Shown piece by piece: positions 42,878 to 50,559 of a stretch of DNA of 64,000 nucleotides (positions within the stretch are counted from its first letter, which is position 1; each line of letters starts with the position of its first letter). Source of the stretch: Nocardioides ginsengisegetis (lineage in GTDB: Bacteria > Actinomycetota > Actinomycetes > Propionibacteriales > Nocardioidaceae); the NCBI RefSeq assembly GCF_014138045.1, contig NZ_JACGXA010000001.1, positions 1,969,001 to 2,033,000 of the forward strand, written 5' to 3'. The notes under the pieces were generated by a model that saw only the letters and a list, made by a program, of their open reading frames with translations, was not told where the DNA came from and searched no databases. Both the position numbers and the translations under genes were made by a program.

Positions 42878-43324
42878 TCACTGCTTGGCGGCGGCGACCT
42901 GCAGCAGCGTGGTGCCCGAGCACGTCTCGGAGCTCCTGATGGCCCACGTGCCCGCGTAACCGTTGCCGGACCAGGTGGCCTCGGCGTCGTCGTGCTCGGC
43001 CTCACCCTGCGTCGCCACGAACCCGGCGTCCTCGAGATCGTGCTGCATGAAGGGCAGCACCTCCTCGAAGTCCGAGCCCACCTGGGCGGTCACGGCCAGG
43101 CCACCACCCGGCACCTCCTCGGTCGCGGTGACCACCGTGCCCGGCGGGAAGGGCCAGTCCGTCGGGAAGGTGCCGTCACTGGGGACGGACGCCGGAGACA
43201 GGCTCTGCATGCACGCGGGTCCCGGGTCGGCCGCCCCCTCCGAGTCGCCACCGCACGCGGACAGGAGCGTCAGGCCCAGCGTCACCAGGACCCCGGCGAC
43301 GCCGGGCCTGACGGTCCCCGTCAT
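42878..43324 (-). CDS. Putative lipoprotein
   Basis: A 148-residue lipoprotein with lipobox LTLLSAC (Cys near 24) and an acidic mature part with strands (GTVVTATEEV, GLAVTAQVG) and two more cysteines (PACMQS, SETCSGT). ATG 43324 overlaps the stop of the upstream BNR-repeat protein in ATGA, so the two are coupled. Family not recognised. Confidence 0.65.
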   Translation of the reverse strand: MTGTVRPGVAGVLVTLGLTLLSACGGDSEGAADPGPACMQSLSPASVPSDGTFPTDWPFPPGTVVTATEEVPGGGLAVTAQVGSDFEEVLPFMQHDLEDAGFVATQGEAEHDDAEATWSGNGYAGTWAIRSSETCSGTTLLQVAAAKQ

Positions 43325-45195
43325 CGGTCGTACTTCGCGAACAGCGTCCTGCCCGACAGCTGCCGCAGGATCGCGCCGTGGTTGACCAGCCCGTTGTCCG
43401 ACACCTTGTCGCTCGCGACGCAGTCGCTGGCCTTGTCCAGGGCCGGGCTCACGCAGCCGTCGGCGAATCCGACCATCACGTGGCCGGTCCGGTCGATGGT
43501 GATGCCCTCGAAGTCGAGCAGGTTGCGGCAGGGGTTGCTGCCGCCGGAGTTCCAGACGCAGCCGCGCTGCACCGGGTCGTGGGGCGTCGCGTTGACCATC
43601 GTCCACGTCGCGCCGCGGTCGTAGGTCGTGGCGACGTAGAGGTGCCAGGCGCCGCCGGTGAAGGTCTTGCCGTCGGCGGACTTGCCGAAGGACGCCGCCT
43701 GGGTCGAGCCCGGGGTCTTCGTGCCGAGGAACGCGACCGACGCGCGGTTGCCGTCGCCGGCCACCACCATCGCGAACTCGGTGTTGCGGATGCCGGCGAG
43801 GCTGCCGATGTTGAGGTTGCGCGTCCAGGTCTTGCCGTGGTCACGCGAGATTGCGACGCGCGCCTCACCCGTGCCGTCGGCGTAGGAGACGTAGAGCGTG
43901 TTGTCCTTGCCGATGCCGACGTAGGGGTCGGACTGACCCGCGATGCTGCCCGGGATGGTGCGGACCTTCCACGTCTGTCCTCCGTCGCGCGAGACCGAGA
44001 CGCCCTGGCGGTTGCCGCAGATCGCGTTGGGGACGTACGCCGTGCCGTCGGGGCCGACCTGCACGTGGCCGTGGATGCCCGAGCACTCGGTGCTCCACAG
44101 CGCCACGGGCGAGCCGAAGCTGACACCGCCGTCGTCGCTGCGCGAGCAGTAGGCCTTGCCGAGCAGCAGGGCCCCGCCCTGGCTGCAGTAGTAGACCGCG
44201 TGCGGGTAGCTCCCGGACATGCCCTGCGGGTAGGGGCCGCCGCCGATGGTCTGGTGGTCGAAGCCGTTGATGCCGGTGCCGCAGCCCTCGGAGGGCGTGG
44301 CGGGCGTGGCGAAGTCGTCGTCGGAGTAGGCCGTCGCGGAGCAGGCCAGGTAGAGCTGGCTGACGATCGTGCGGCCGGTGGTGTGGTCGGTCCACCCGAT
44401 CGGGTCGAGCGAGATCTTGTTCGACGGGTCGGTCGGGTCGGTGTTGACGTTCTCCCAGGCCGAGGTGCGCGCCTTGTCGTCGAACGTGACGACGTACTCG
44501 TCGGTGTTGGAGGTGAAGAGCGTGTTGCCCGACTTCCAGTTGCTGCCGATGCTGGGCTCGCCCGCGTTGTCGGCGACTCCGGCCGGGGCACTGAACTGGT
44601 GGTAGGTCGGCGCCGTGGCCTTCGAGGTCGCGACCTTGCCCGGCTTGATCGTGTACGCCGTCGCCGAGCCGGTGTAGACGGTGCCGGTCGGCGGGTTCTG
44701 GAAGGCGCAGACCAGCACGTTGTAGGTGCCGGGAGTGCGGGAGGTGACGTTGATGCCCTCGAGGTTCTGCGACCCGTCGGAGGCTGCGACCAGCTTGCCG
44801 TCGGGGCCGTAGAGGTACATCGCGAGGTCGTTGGTGGTGTTGGCGCCGGCGTCATCGGTCCACTTCACCGAGAAGCGCACGAGCGTCTCGTAGCCCTGCG
44901 GCAGGTTCTTCGGGAAGGACACGTGCACCTGGTGCTGGCTGTTGAGGCTGGGGTTCGCGGGGTCGCAGGCACCGGTCGGGTCGTCGATGCCGACCTGGCC
45001 CCACACCAGACCGGAGTTGCCGTTGTTGAACGGCGCGTTGCCGTGCCACGCGGTCCTGACGTGTCCCGGCGACGACGGCACCGTGATGGTGGAGGCGTCG
45101 ATCGAGGCCGGGGCGGACGGGGCGATCGCCATGAAGCCTGCGGAGGCGGCGAGCGCCACACCCCCGACGAGCAAGCGGCGCTGAAGAAGAGACAT
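43321..45195 (-). CDS. Secreted BNR/sialidase-like propeller protein
   Basis: A 624-residue exported protein. Signal sequence (about 8-31); a pre-peptidase-like beta domain (about 40-190, NDLAMYLYGPDGKL, TPGTYNVLVCAF); then repeated Asp-box/BNR motifs SRSDDGGVSFGSP, SVSRDGGQTWKV, AISRDHGKTWTR and TTYDRGATWTM that make a propeller. No sialidase Arg triad can be assigned, so I do not call it a sialidase. Many cysteines (about 14) fit an extracellular location. Confidence 0.75.
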   Translation of the reverse strand: MSLLQRRLLVGGVALAASAGFMAIAPSAPASIDASTITVPSSPGHVRTAWHGNAPFNNGNSGLVWGQVGIDDPTGACDPANPSLNSQHQVHVSFPKNLPQGYETLVRFSVKWTDDAGANTTNDLAMYLYGPDGKLVAASDGSQNLEGINVTSRTPGTYNVLVCAFQNPPTGTVYTGSATAYTIKPGKVATSKATAPTYHQFSAPAGVADNAGEPSIGSNWKSGNTLFTSNTDEYVVTFDDKARTSAWENVNTDPTDPSNKISLDPIGWTDHTTGRTIVSQLYLACSATAYSDDDFATPATPSEGCGTGINGFDHQTIGGGPYPQGMSGSYPHAVYYCSQGGALLLGKAYCSRSDDGGVSFGSPVALWSTECSGIHGHVQVGPDGTAYVPNAICGNRQGVSVSRDGGQTWKVRTIPGSIAGQSDPYVGIGKDNTLYVSYADGTGEARVAISRDHGKTWTRNLNIGSLAGIRNTEFAMVVAGDGNRASVAFLGTKTPGSTQAASFGKSADGKTFTGGAWHLYVATTYDRGATWTMVNATPHDPVQRGCVWNSGGSNPCRNLLDFEGITIDRTGHVMVGFADGCVSPALDKASDCVASDKVSDNGLVNHGAILRQLSGRTLFAKYDR

Positions 45196-45305
45196 GCGGA
45201 GGTCCTTCGCAAGGCGGGCGACGTCACCGACGGATGGGGTGAGCCACTGGATGCTGGCACAACGACGCCGTGGCCGCGGGGTTATCGCCGGCGTGGACCA
45301 GTGGT

Positions 45306-46469
45306 TCAGAGGCGCTCGATGATCGTCACGTTTGCCTGGCCGCCGCCCTCGCACATGGTCTGCAGTCCGTAGCGACCGCCGGTCCGCTCGAGCTCGCCCA
45401 GGAGCGTGGTCATCAGGCGGGTGCCGGTGGCGCCGATCGGGTGGCCCAGGGCGATGCCGCCGCCGTTGACGTTGACCTTCTCGTGGGGCACGTCGAGCTC
45501 CCGCATCCAGGCGAGCACGACGGACGCGAAGGCCTCGTTGCACTCGAAGAGGTCGATGTCGTCGACCGTGAGGCCGGTGCGCTCGAGGGCGTGACGGGTG
45601 GCGCGGATCGGCCCGGTGAGCATCCAGACCGGGTCGTCGGCGCGGACCGAGAGGTGGTGGATGCGCGCCCGCGGGGTCAGGCCGTGGTCGCGGACGGCCC
45701 GCTCGGACGCGATCAGCATCGCGGTCGAGGCGTCGCAGATCTGGCTGGCCACCGCCGCGGTGATCCGGCCGCCCTCGGCCAGTGGCTGGAGCATCGCCAT
45801 CTTCTCCAGGCTCGTCTCGCGGGGGCACTGGTCGGTGGCGAACACGACGCCGTCGGGCAGAGGCACGGGCTCGATCTCGCGGACGAACCGGCCCTCGGCG
45901 ATCGCCGTACGCGCCCGGTCGTGGGAGGCCAGCGCGAACGCCTCCATGTCCTCGCGGGAGATGTCCCACTTCTCCGCGATCATCTCCGCCGAGCGGAACT
46001 GGCTGACCTCCTGGGCGCCGTACCGCGCCCGCCAGCCGGGCGACTCCGCGAACGGCGTGGAGAAGCCGTAGGACTGGCCGGCCAGCATGGCGGCCGAGAT
46101 CGGGATGGCCGACATGTTCTGCACTCCCCCGGCGACGACGAGGTCCTGCGTGCCGGACATGACGCCCTGCGCGGCGAAGTGCACGGCCTGCTGCGACGAG
46201 CCGCACTGCCGGTCGATGGTGACGCCGGGGACGTGGTCGGGCAGCCCGGCGACCAGCCAGGCCGTGCGGGCGACGTCGCCGGCCTGGGAGCCGATGGTGT
46301 CGCAGCACCCGAGGACGACGTCGTCGACGGCGCCCGGGTCGATGCCCGTACGGCGCACGAGCGCGCCGATCGTGTGGGCCGCGAGGTCGGCCGAGTGCAT
46401 CCCGGCCAGCGCTCCCCCGCGCTTGCCGACCGGCGTGCGTACGGCGTCGACGATGTAGGCCTCAGGCAC
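45306..46469 (-). CDS. fadA6: Thiolase of the KstR2 regulon (FadA6-like)
   Basis: A 387-residue thiolase: C89 (DRQCGSSQQ), H343 (LGHPIGATG) and C373 (TMCEGGGQAN). It completes late beta-oxidation of the ring C/D fragment. GTG start lies 8 bases inside the kstR2 stop, so it is the fourth gene of the fadE30-ipdF-kstR2-fadA6 unit. Between its stop and the signal-peptide gene to the left lie 110 bases where I see nothing. Confidence 0.92.
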   Translation of the reverse strand: MPEAYIVDAVRTPVGKRGGALAGMHSADLAAHTIGALVRRTGIDPGAVDDVVLGCCDTIGSQAGDVARTAWLVAGLPDHVPGVTIDRQCGSSQQAVHFAAQGVMSGTQDLVVAGGVQNMSAIPISAAMLAGQSYGFSTPFAESPGWRARYGAQEVSQFRSAEMIAEKWDISREDMEAFALASHDRARTAIAEGRFVREIEPVPLPDGVVFATDQCPRETSLEKMAMLQPLAEGGRITAAVASQICDASTAMLIASERAVRDHGLTPRARIHHLSVRADDPVWMLTGPIRATRHALERTGLTVDDIDLFECNEAFASVVLAWMRELDVPHEKVNVNGGGIALGHPIGATGTRLMTTLLGELERTGGRYGLQTMCEGGGQANVTIIERL

Positions 46470-47061
46470 GGGTGCCCCCTTCGGTGATCGAGCTTGTCGA
46501 GATCCCGTCCAGGAGGATGCGGAGGTACTGGTCGGCGACGTCCTCGTGCGAGAGCGAGCCGCCCGGGCGGTACCACCGGACCGCGACCCAGACGGTGTCG
46601 CGGATGAAGCGGTAGGTCAGCTCGATGTCGAGGTCCGCGCGGAGCGCACCGGACTTGACGCCCTCGGTGAGCAGCGTGATCCAGACGTCGCGGGACTGGG
46701 CGTTGCGCTCGGCGAGGTAGGCGAACCGGTCGAAGCCGCCGAGGTAGTCGGCCTCGTTCTGGAAGATCGCGACCTCGTACCGGTGCTCGTGGATCGCCCG
46801 GAAGGACAGCCGCACCGCCTGCTCGATCTTGGTGCGCGCGTCGGCGTCGCTCTTGAGGACTGCGTCGTAGTCGGCGAAGAGCTGCTCCTGGAAGGACGAC
46901 AGGATCTCGTCGACCATCGACTCCTTGGAGTCGAAGTGGTGGTAGAGGCTGCCGGACAGGATCCCCGACGCCTCGGCGATGTCGCGGACCGTCGTGTTCT
47001 TGAAGCCCTTCTCCGCGAACAGCCCGGCGGCGATCCCGAGCAGTTCGTCCCGCCTAGGCAT
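46462..47061 (-). CDS. kstR2: TetR-family repressor KstR2
   Basis: A 199-residue TetR regulator. HTH: AAGLFAEKGFKNTTVRDIAE and ILSGSLYHHFDSKESMVDE. The ligand domain ends YRFIRDTVWVAVRWYRPGG, an almost exact KstR2 hallmark. KstR2 is released by HIP-CoA (family knowledge). It overlaps its neighbours on both sides by 8 bases, so it lies inside the operon it should repress from 49066. The C-terminus (DGISTSSITEGGTRA) is encoded by a palindromic repeat and differs from relatives. Confidence 0.94.
   Translation of the reverse strand: MPRRDELLGIAAGLFAEKGFKNTTVRDIAEASGILSGSLYHHFDSKESMVDEILSSFQEQLFADYDAVLKSDADARTKIEQAVRLSFRAIHEHRYEVAIFQNEADYLGGFDRFAYLAERNAQSRDVWITLLTEGVKSGALRADLDIELTYRFIRDTVWVAVRWYRPGGSLSHEDVADQYLRILLDGISTSSITEGGTRA
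46481..46505. repeat. Intragenic palindromic repeat at the 3' end of kstR2
   Basis: TCGGTGATCGAGCTTGTCGAGATC belongs to the short repeat family; read on the minus strand it encodes GISTSSITEG in the KstR2 tail. Confidence 0.6.
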
Positions 47062-47860
47062 GCTGACTGCTCACGGAGACGACCTCACCGGTGAGGTACG
47101 ACGCATAGTTACTGGCCAGGAACACCATCACGTTGGCAACCTCCCACGGCTCGGCCGCGCGGCCGAACGCCTCCCGCTGCATGAGCTCGTCGAGCAGCTC
47201 GTCGGACGTGACCTTGGCCAGGAACGGGTGCATGGCCAGGCTCGGGCTGACCGCGTTGACCCGGATGCCGTGCGGCGCGAGGTCCAGGGCCGAGCAGCGG
47301 GTCAGCGCCATCACGCCGGCCTTCGCGGCCGCGTAGTGCGCCTGGCCCTCCTGGGCCCGCCAGCCGATCACCGAGGCGTTGTTGACGATCACGCCCCGCT
47401 TGCCCGCCGCGACCATCCGCTGCCCGGCCGCCCGCACGCAGCGGAACGTGCCGGTCAGCGTGATGTCGAGGACCCGCAGCCACTCCTCGTCGGTCATCTC
47501 CAGAACGTTGGCCGTGCCGCCGAGCCCGGCGTTGTTGACCATGATGTCGACCCCGCCGAGGTCGTCGGCCGCGTCGAGCAGCGCGCCCACCTGGGCCTCG
47601 TCGGTGACGTCGCAGACCAGCTGCCGCACGCGGTCCGCGCCGAACTCCGCGGCCAGGGTCCCCTCCGCCTCGGCCAGCCGGCGCTCGTGGGTGTCGCTGA
47701 AGACGACCGCCCGGGCGCCCTCCTCGAGCGCGCGGCGTACGACGGCGGCGCCGATGCCCGCGCCGGCCGCGGCGGTCACGACGACCACCTTGCCGGCGAG
47801 CAGGTCGTGGCCGGGCACGTACGGGGGTGCGTGCTGGGGTGCGTGCTGGGGTGCGGTCAT
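47054..47860 (-). CDS. ipdF: Short-chain dehydrogenase of HIP catabolism (IpdF)
   Basis: A 268-residue SDR: VVVTAAAGAGIGAAVVRRAL (nucleotide-binding, with Ala for the usual Gly in TGxxxGIG), NNAGLGG, NNASVIGW, and HYAAAKAGV. IpdF acts on the HIP-CoA 5-oxo/5-hydroxy group (family knowledge). The N-terminus has a duplicated QHAPQHAP from a 13-base tandem repeat at 47826-47856. ATGA overlap with fadE30; 8-base overlap with kstR2. Confidence 0.88.
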   Translation of the reverse strand: MTAPQHAPQHAPPYVPGHDLLAGKVVVVTAAAGAGIGAAVVRRALEEGARAVVFSDTHERRLAEAEGTLAAEFGADRVRQLVCDVTDEAQVGALLDAADDLGGVDIMVNNAGLGGTANVLEMTDEEWLRVLDITLTGTFRCVRAAGQRMVAAGKRGVIVNNASVIGWRAQEGQAHYAAAKAGVMALTRCSALDLAPHGIRVNAVSPSLAMHPFLAKVTSDELLDELMQREAFGRAAEPWEVANVMVFLASNYASYLTGEVVSVSSQHA

Positions 47861-49053
47861 CCGCGGGCCTCCCGGGGTAGGCCGAGCACGCGCTCGGCGA
47901 GGATGTTGCGCTGGACCTCGTCGCTGCCGCCGTAGATCGTGTCGGCGCGGGAGAAGAGATAGAGCCGCTGCCACTCGTCGAGCTCGTACGTCGCCCCCGG
48001 CCGCGCGGTCAGGCCGGCCGGACCCAGGACGTCCATCGCGAGCTCGCCGAGGCGCTGGTGCCAGCCCGCCCAGACCAGCTTGGCGATCGAGTCCGCTCCG
48101 GCCGGACGATCCGTGCCGCCGAGGGAGCGCAGGGCGTTGAGCCGGATCACCTCGAGCTCGACGGTGGCGCGGGCGAGACGGTCGCGGACCACCGGGTCGT
48201 CGAGGGTGCCGTTGCCGCGCGCGACCTCGACGAGCCCGCGGAGCTCGCGGGAGAACCCCACGATCTGGCCGAGCACGGACACGCCGCGCTCGTGGCCGAG
48301 CAGCGACATCGCCACCGCCCAGCCGCGGCCGGGTTCGCCGACGACGAGGTCGGCGCCGGTGCGGGCGCCGGTGAAGAAGACCTCGTTGAACTCCGAGCCG
48401 CCGGTCAGCTGCTCGATCGGCCGGACCTCGACGCCCTCCTGGTCGATCGGCACCAGCAGGAACGACAGCCCCTCGTGGCGCCGTGACCCCGGCTCGGTGC
48501 GTGCGAGCACGAAGATCCAGTCGGACTCGTGGGCATTGGACGTCCACACCTTCTGGCCGTCGAGGACCCACTGCCCTTCGGTGGTCGAGCTTGCCGAGAC
48601 CAGACGCGCCTTCGTCTGCACGTTGGCCAGGTCCGACCCGGCGCCGGGCTCGGAGTAGCCCTGGCACCAGAGCTCCTCGACGGCGCGGATCCTCGGCAGG
48701 AACCGCTCCTGCTGGGCGGGCGTGCCGTGCTCGACCAGGGTCGGGCCGAGCAGCTCCTCACCGAGGTGGTTGACGCGCGCGGGCGCGTCGGCCCGGGCGT
48801 ACTCCTCGTGGAAGATCACCTGCTGCCACAGGCTCAGCCCACGGCCCCCGTGCTCGGTCGGCCAGCCCAGGCAGGTCCAGCCGTGCGCGGCGAGGTGCCG
48901 GTTCCAGGCGAGCCGCTCGTCGTGCGCCTCGTGGTCGCGGCCGGCCCCGCCGAGGCCCCGGAGCGCGGCGTACTCCCCGCTCAGGTGCTCCTCGAGCCAG
49001 GCCCGCACCTCGGCGCGAAAAGCCTGGTCCGCCTCGGAGTAGGTCAGGTCCAC
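47857..49053 (-). CDS. fadE30: HIP-CoA acyl-CoA dehydrogenase (FadE30-like)
   Basis: A 398-residue ACAD with close FadE30 similarity: CLGWPTEHGGRGLSLWQQV, LWCQGYSEPGAGSDLANVQT, GQKVWTSNAHESDWIF, TIYGGSDEVQRNILAERVLG. The candidate catalytic Glu is in GHERGVSV. FadE30 oxidises 5-OH-HIP-CoA. ARLVSASSTTEGQ (about 153-165) contains a translated palindromic repeat, a likely loop insertion. GTG 49053 heads the minus-strand operon, 13 bases from the KstR2-like operator. Confidence 0.92.
   Translation of the reverse strand: MDLTYSEADQAFRAEVRAWLEEHLSGEYAALRGLGGAGRDHEAHDERLAWNRHLAAHGWTCLGWPTEHGGRGLSLWQQVIFHEEYARADAPARVNHLGEELLGPTLVEHGTPAQQERFLPRIRAVEELWCQGYSEPGAGSDLANVQTKARLVSASSTTEGQWVLDGQKVWTSNAHESDWIFVLARTEPGSRRHEGLSFLLVPIDQEGVEVRPIEQLTGGSEFNEVFFTGARTGADLVVGEPGRGWAVAMSLLGHERGVSVLGQIVGFSRELRGLVEVARGNGTLDDPVVRDRLARATVELEVIRLNALRSLGGTDRPAGADSIAKLVWAGWHQRLGELAMDVLGPAGLTARPGATYELDEWQRLYLFSRADTIYGGSDEVQRNILAERVLGLPREARG
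48579..48601. repeat. Intragenic palindromic repeat in fadE30
   Basis: CGGTGGTCGAGCTTGCCGAGACC; minus-strand translation LVSASSTTE. Same family as the copies at 46481 and 52154, but read in a different frame or orientation from the latter. Confidence 0.6.
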
Positions 49054-49065
49054 GGGTGGTAGCCT

Positions 49066-49083
49066 ACCAAGCAAATGCTTGGT
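49066..49083. promoter_or_regulatory. KstR2-like operator spanning the fadD3 start codon
   Basis: ACCAAGCA-AA-TGCTTGGT is a perfect 18-bp dyad. Within it AGCAAATGCTTGGT (49070-49083) fits AnCAAGnnCTTGnT at 9 of 10 fixed positions. It lies 13 bases before the fadE30 GTG and includes the fadD3 ATG (49075-49077). Confidence 0.82.
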
Positions 49084-50559
49084 ACGCGCACGTTGCCCGC
49101 CCTGCTCCGCTCCGCCGCGGAGCGTTTCGGCGACCACCCGGCCTATGTCGAGGAGGGGCGCACGCTCTCCTACGCCGGGCTGCTCGAGCGGGTCGAGGCG
49201 ACGGCCGCGGCGTACGTCGACGCCGGCGTCCGCGCCGGCGACCGCGTCGTTCTGTGGGGACCCAACAGCACCGCGTGGGCGATCGCCGCGCTCGCCGTCT
49301 CGTACGCCGGCGGGGTGCTGGTCCCGGTCAACTCCCGCTACGTCGGGCCAGAGGTCGCCGACGTCGTGGCCCGCACCCATGCTGCGCTCGTCGTCCTCCA
49401 CGACGGCTTCCTCGGCCGCGACCAGCGACGGGAGCTCGCCGACGCGGGCACAAAGCCCCCCGTGGTCGACCTGCACGAGGTGACCGATCTCGACAGGCTC
49501 GATCACCGGCCTGGTGACAGGGACTTCCCGCAGCCCGGGCCCGACGACGTTGCCGACATCCTCTTCACCTCCGGCACGACCGGCCGGTCCAAGGGCGCGA
49601 TGAGCGCCCACCGGCAGACGATCGGCGTGGCCGACGCGTGGGCGACGCTCGGTGGCGTGACGGCCGAGGACCGCTACCTCGTGGTCAACCCGTTCTTCCA
49701 CTCCTTCGGCTACAAGATCGGGATCGTGGTCGGGCTGCTGACCGGCGCGACCCTCTACCCCGTGCCGGTCTTCGACGTCGAGGCCACGATGCGGCTGATC
49801 GAGTCCGAGCGGATCACGTTGCTGCCCGGCGCGCCCACGATCTACCAGTCCCTGCTGGCCGCGCCGGGCCGCGCCGACCACGACCTCTCCTCCCTGAGGC
49901 TGGCGGTGACGGGCGCCGCCGTCGTACCCGTGGTCCTGATCGAACGGATGAGACAGGAGCTCGGCATCGACCACGTGGTCACGGCGTTCGGGATGACCGA
50001 GGCCGTGGTCGTGACGATGTGCCGCGAGGACGACTCCGCCGAGACCGTGGCGACCACGTGTGGGCGTGCGATCCCCGGCATGGAGACGCGGATCGGCGAC
50101 GAGGGCGAGCTGTTGGTCCGCGGCGACCACGTGATGCTCGGCTACCTCGACGACCCGGCCGCCACCGCCGCGGCGATCGACGCCGACGGCTGGCTGCACA
50201 CCGGCGACGTCGGCACCCTCGACGAGGCCGGCAACCTGACCATCACCGACCGGCTCAAGGACATGTACATCTCCGGCGGCTTCAACGTCTATCCCGCCGA
50301 GGTCGAGCAGGTGCTGGCCCGGATGGACGGCGTGGCGGACGTCGCGGTCGTGGGCGTGCCCGACGACCGGCTCGGCGAGGTCGGCACGGCGTACGTGGTG
50401 GCCTCGGCGGGCTCGACCACCGAGGCGGACGTGCTCGCGTTCGCCCGGGAGCGGCTGGCCAACTTCAAGGTGCCGCGGCACGTCGAGGTGGTCGACGCGC
50501 TGCCGCGCAACCTGTCCGGCAAAGTGCTGAAGACCGAGCTGAGGAAGCGATGGACCTGA
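49075..50559 (+). CDS. fadD3: HIP-CoA ligase (FadD3-like)
   Basis: A 494-residue adenylate-forming ligase that activates the HIP ring C/D fragment and so starts this pathway. P-loop ILFTSGTTGRSKGAM (about 162-176), NPFFHSFGYKIG, LPGAPTIYQSLL, AFGMTEAVV, LKDMYISGGFNVYPAEVEQV match FadD3. The ATG lies inside the operator, with TAGCCT 9 bases before it, so it is probably leaderless. Two translated repeats sit in loops (DLDRLDHRP near 138-146; VASAGSTTEAD near 443). Its 3' end overlaps fadE31 by 10 bases. Confidence 0.92.
   Translation: MLGTRTLPALLRSAAERFGDHPAYVEEGRTLSYAGLLERVEATAAAYVDAGVRAGDRVVLWGPNSTAWAIAALAVSYAGGVLVPVNSRYVGPEVADVVARTHAALVVLHDGFLGRDQRRELADAGTKPPVVDLHEVTDLDRLDHRPGDRDFPQPGPDDVADILFTSGTTGRSKGAMSAHRQTIGVADAWATLGGVTAEDRYLVVNPFFHSFGYKIGIVVGLLTGATLYPVPVFDVEATMRLIESERITLLPGAPTIYQSLLAAPGRADHDLSSLRLAVTGAAVVPVVLIERMRQELGIDHVVTAFGMTEAVVVTMCREDDSAETVATTCGRAIPGMETRIGDEGELLVRGDHVMLGYLDDPAATAAAIDADGWLHTGDVGTLDEAGNLTITDRLKDMYISGGFNVYPAEVEQVLARMDGVADVAVVGVPDDRLGEVGTAYVVASAGSTTEADVLAFARERLANFKVPRHVEVVDALPRNLSGKVLKTELRKRWT
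49486..49509. repeat. Intragenic palindromic repeat in fadD3 (first)
   Basis: GATCTCGACAGGCTCGATCACC, translated DLDRLDHR on the plus strand in the surface region before the P-loop. Confidence 0.6.
50403..50425. repeat. Intragenic palindromic repeat in fadD3 (second, partial)
   Basis: CTCGGCGGGCTCGACCACCGAGG, a partial member of the family, translated ASAGSTTEA in the C-terminal domain. CTCGG/CCGAG form its own arms. Confidence 0.5.

Noticed and set aside
43321..45195. Calling the BNR-repeat protein a sialidase
   Set aside because: Asp-box repeats are present, but the catalytic Arg triad and Tyr/Glu pair cannot be placed.
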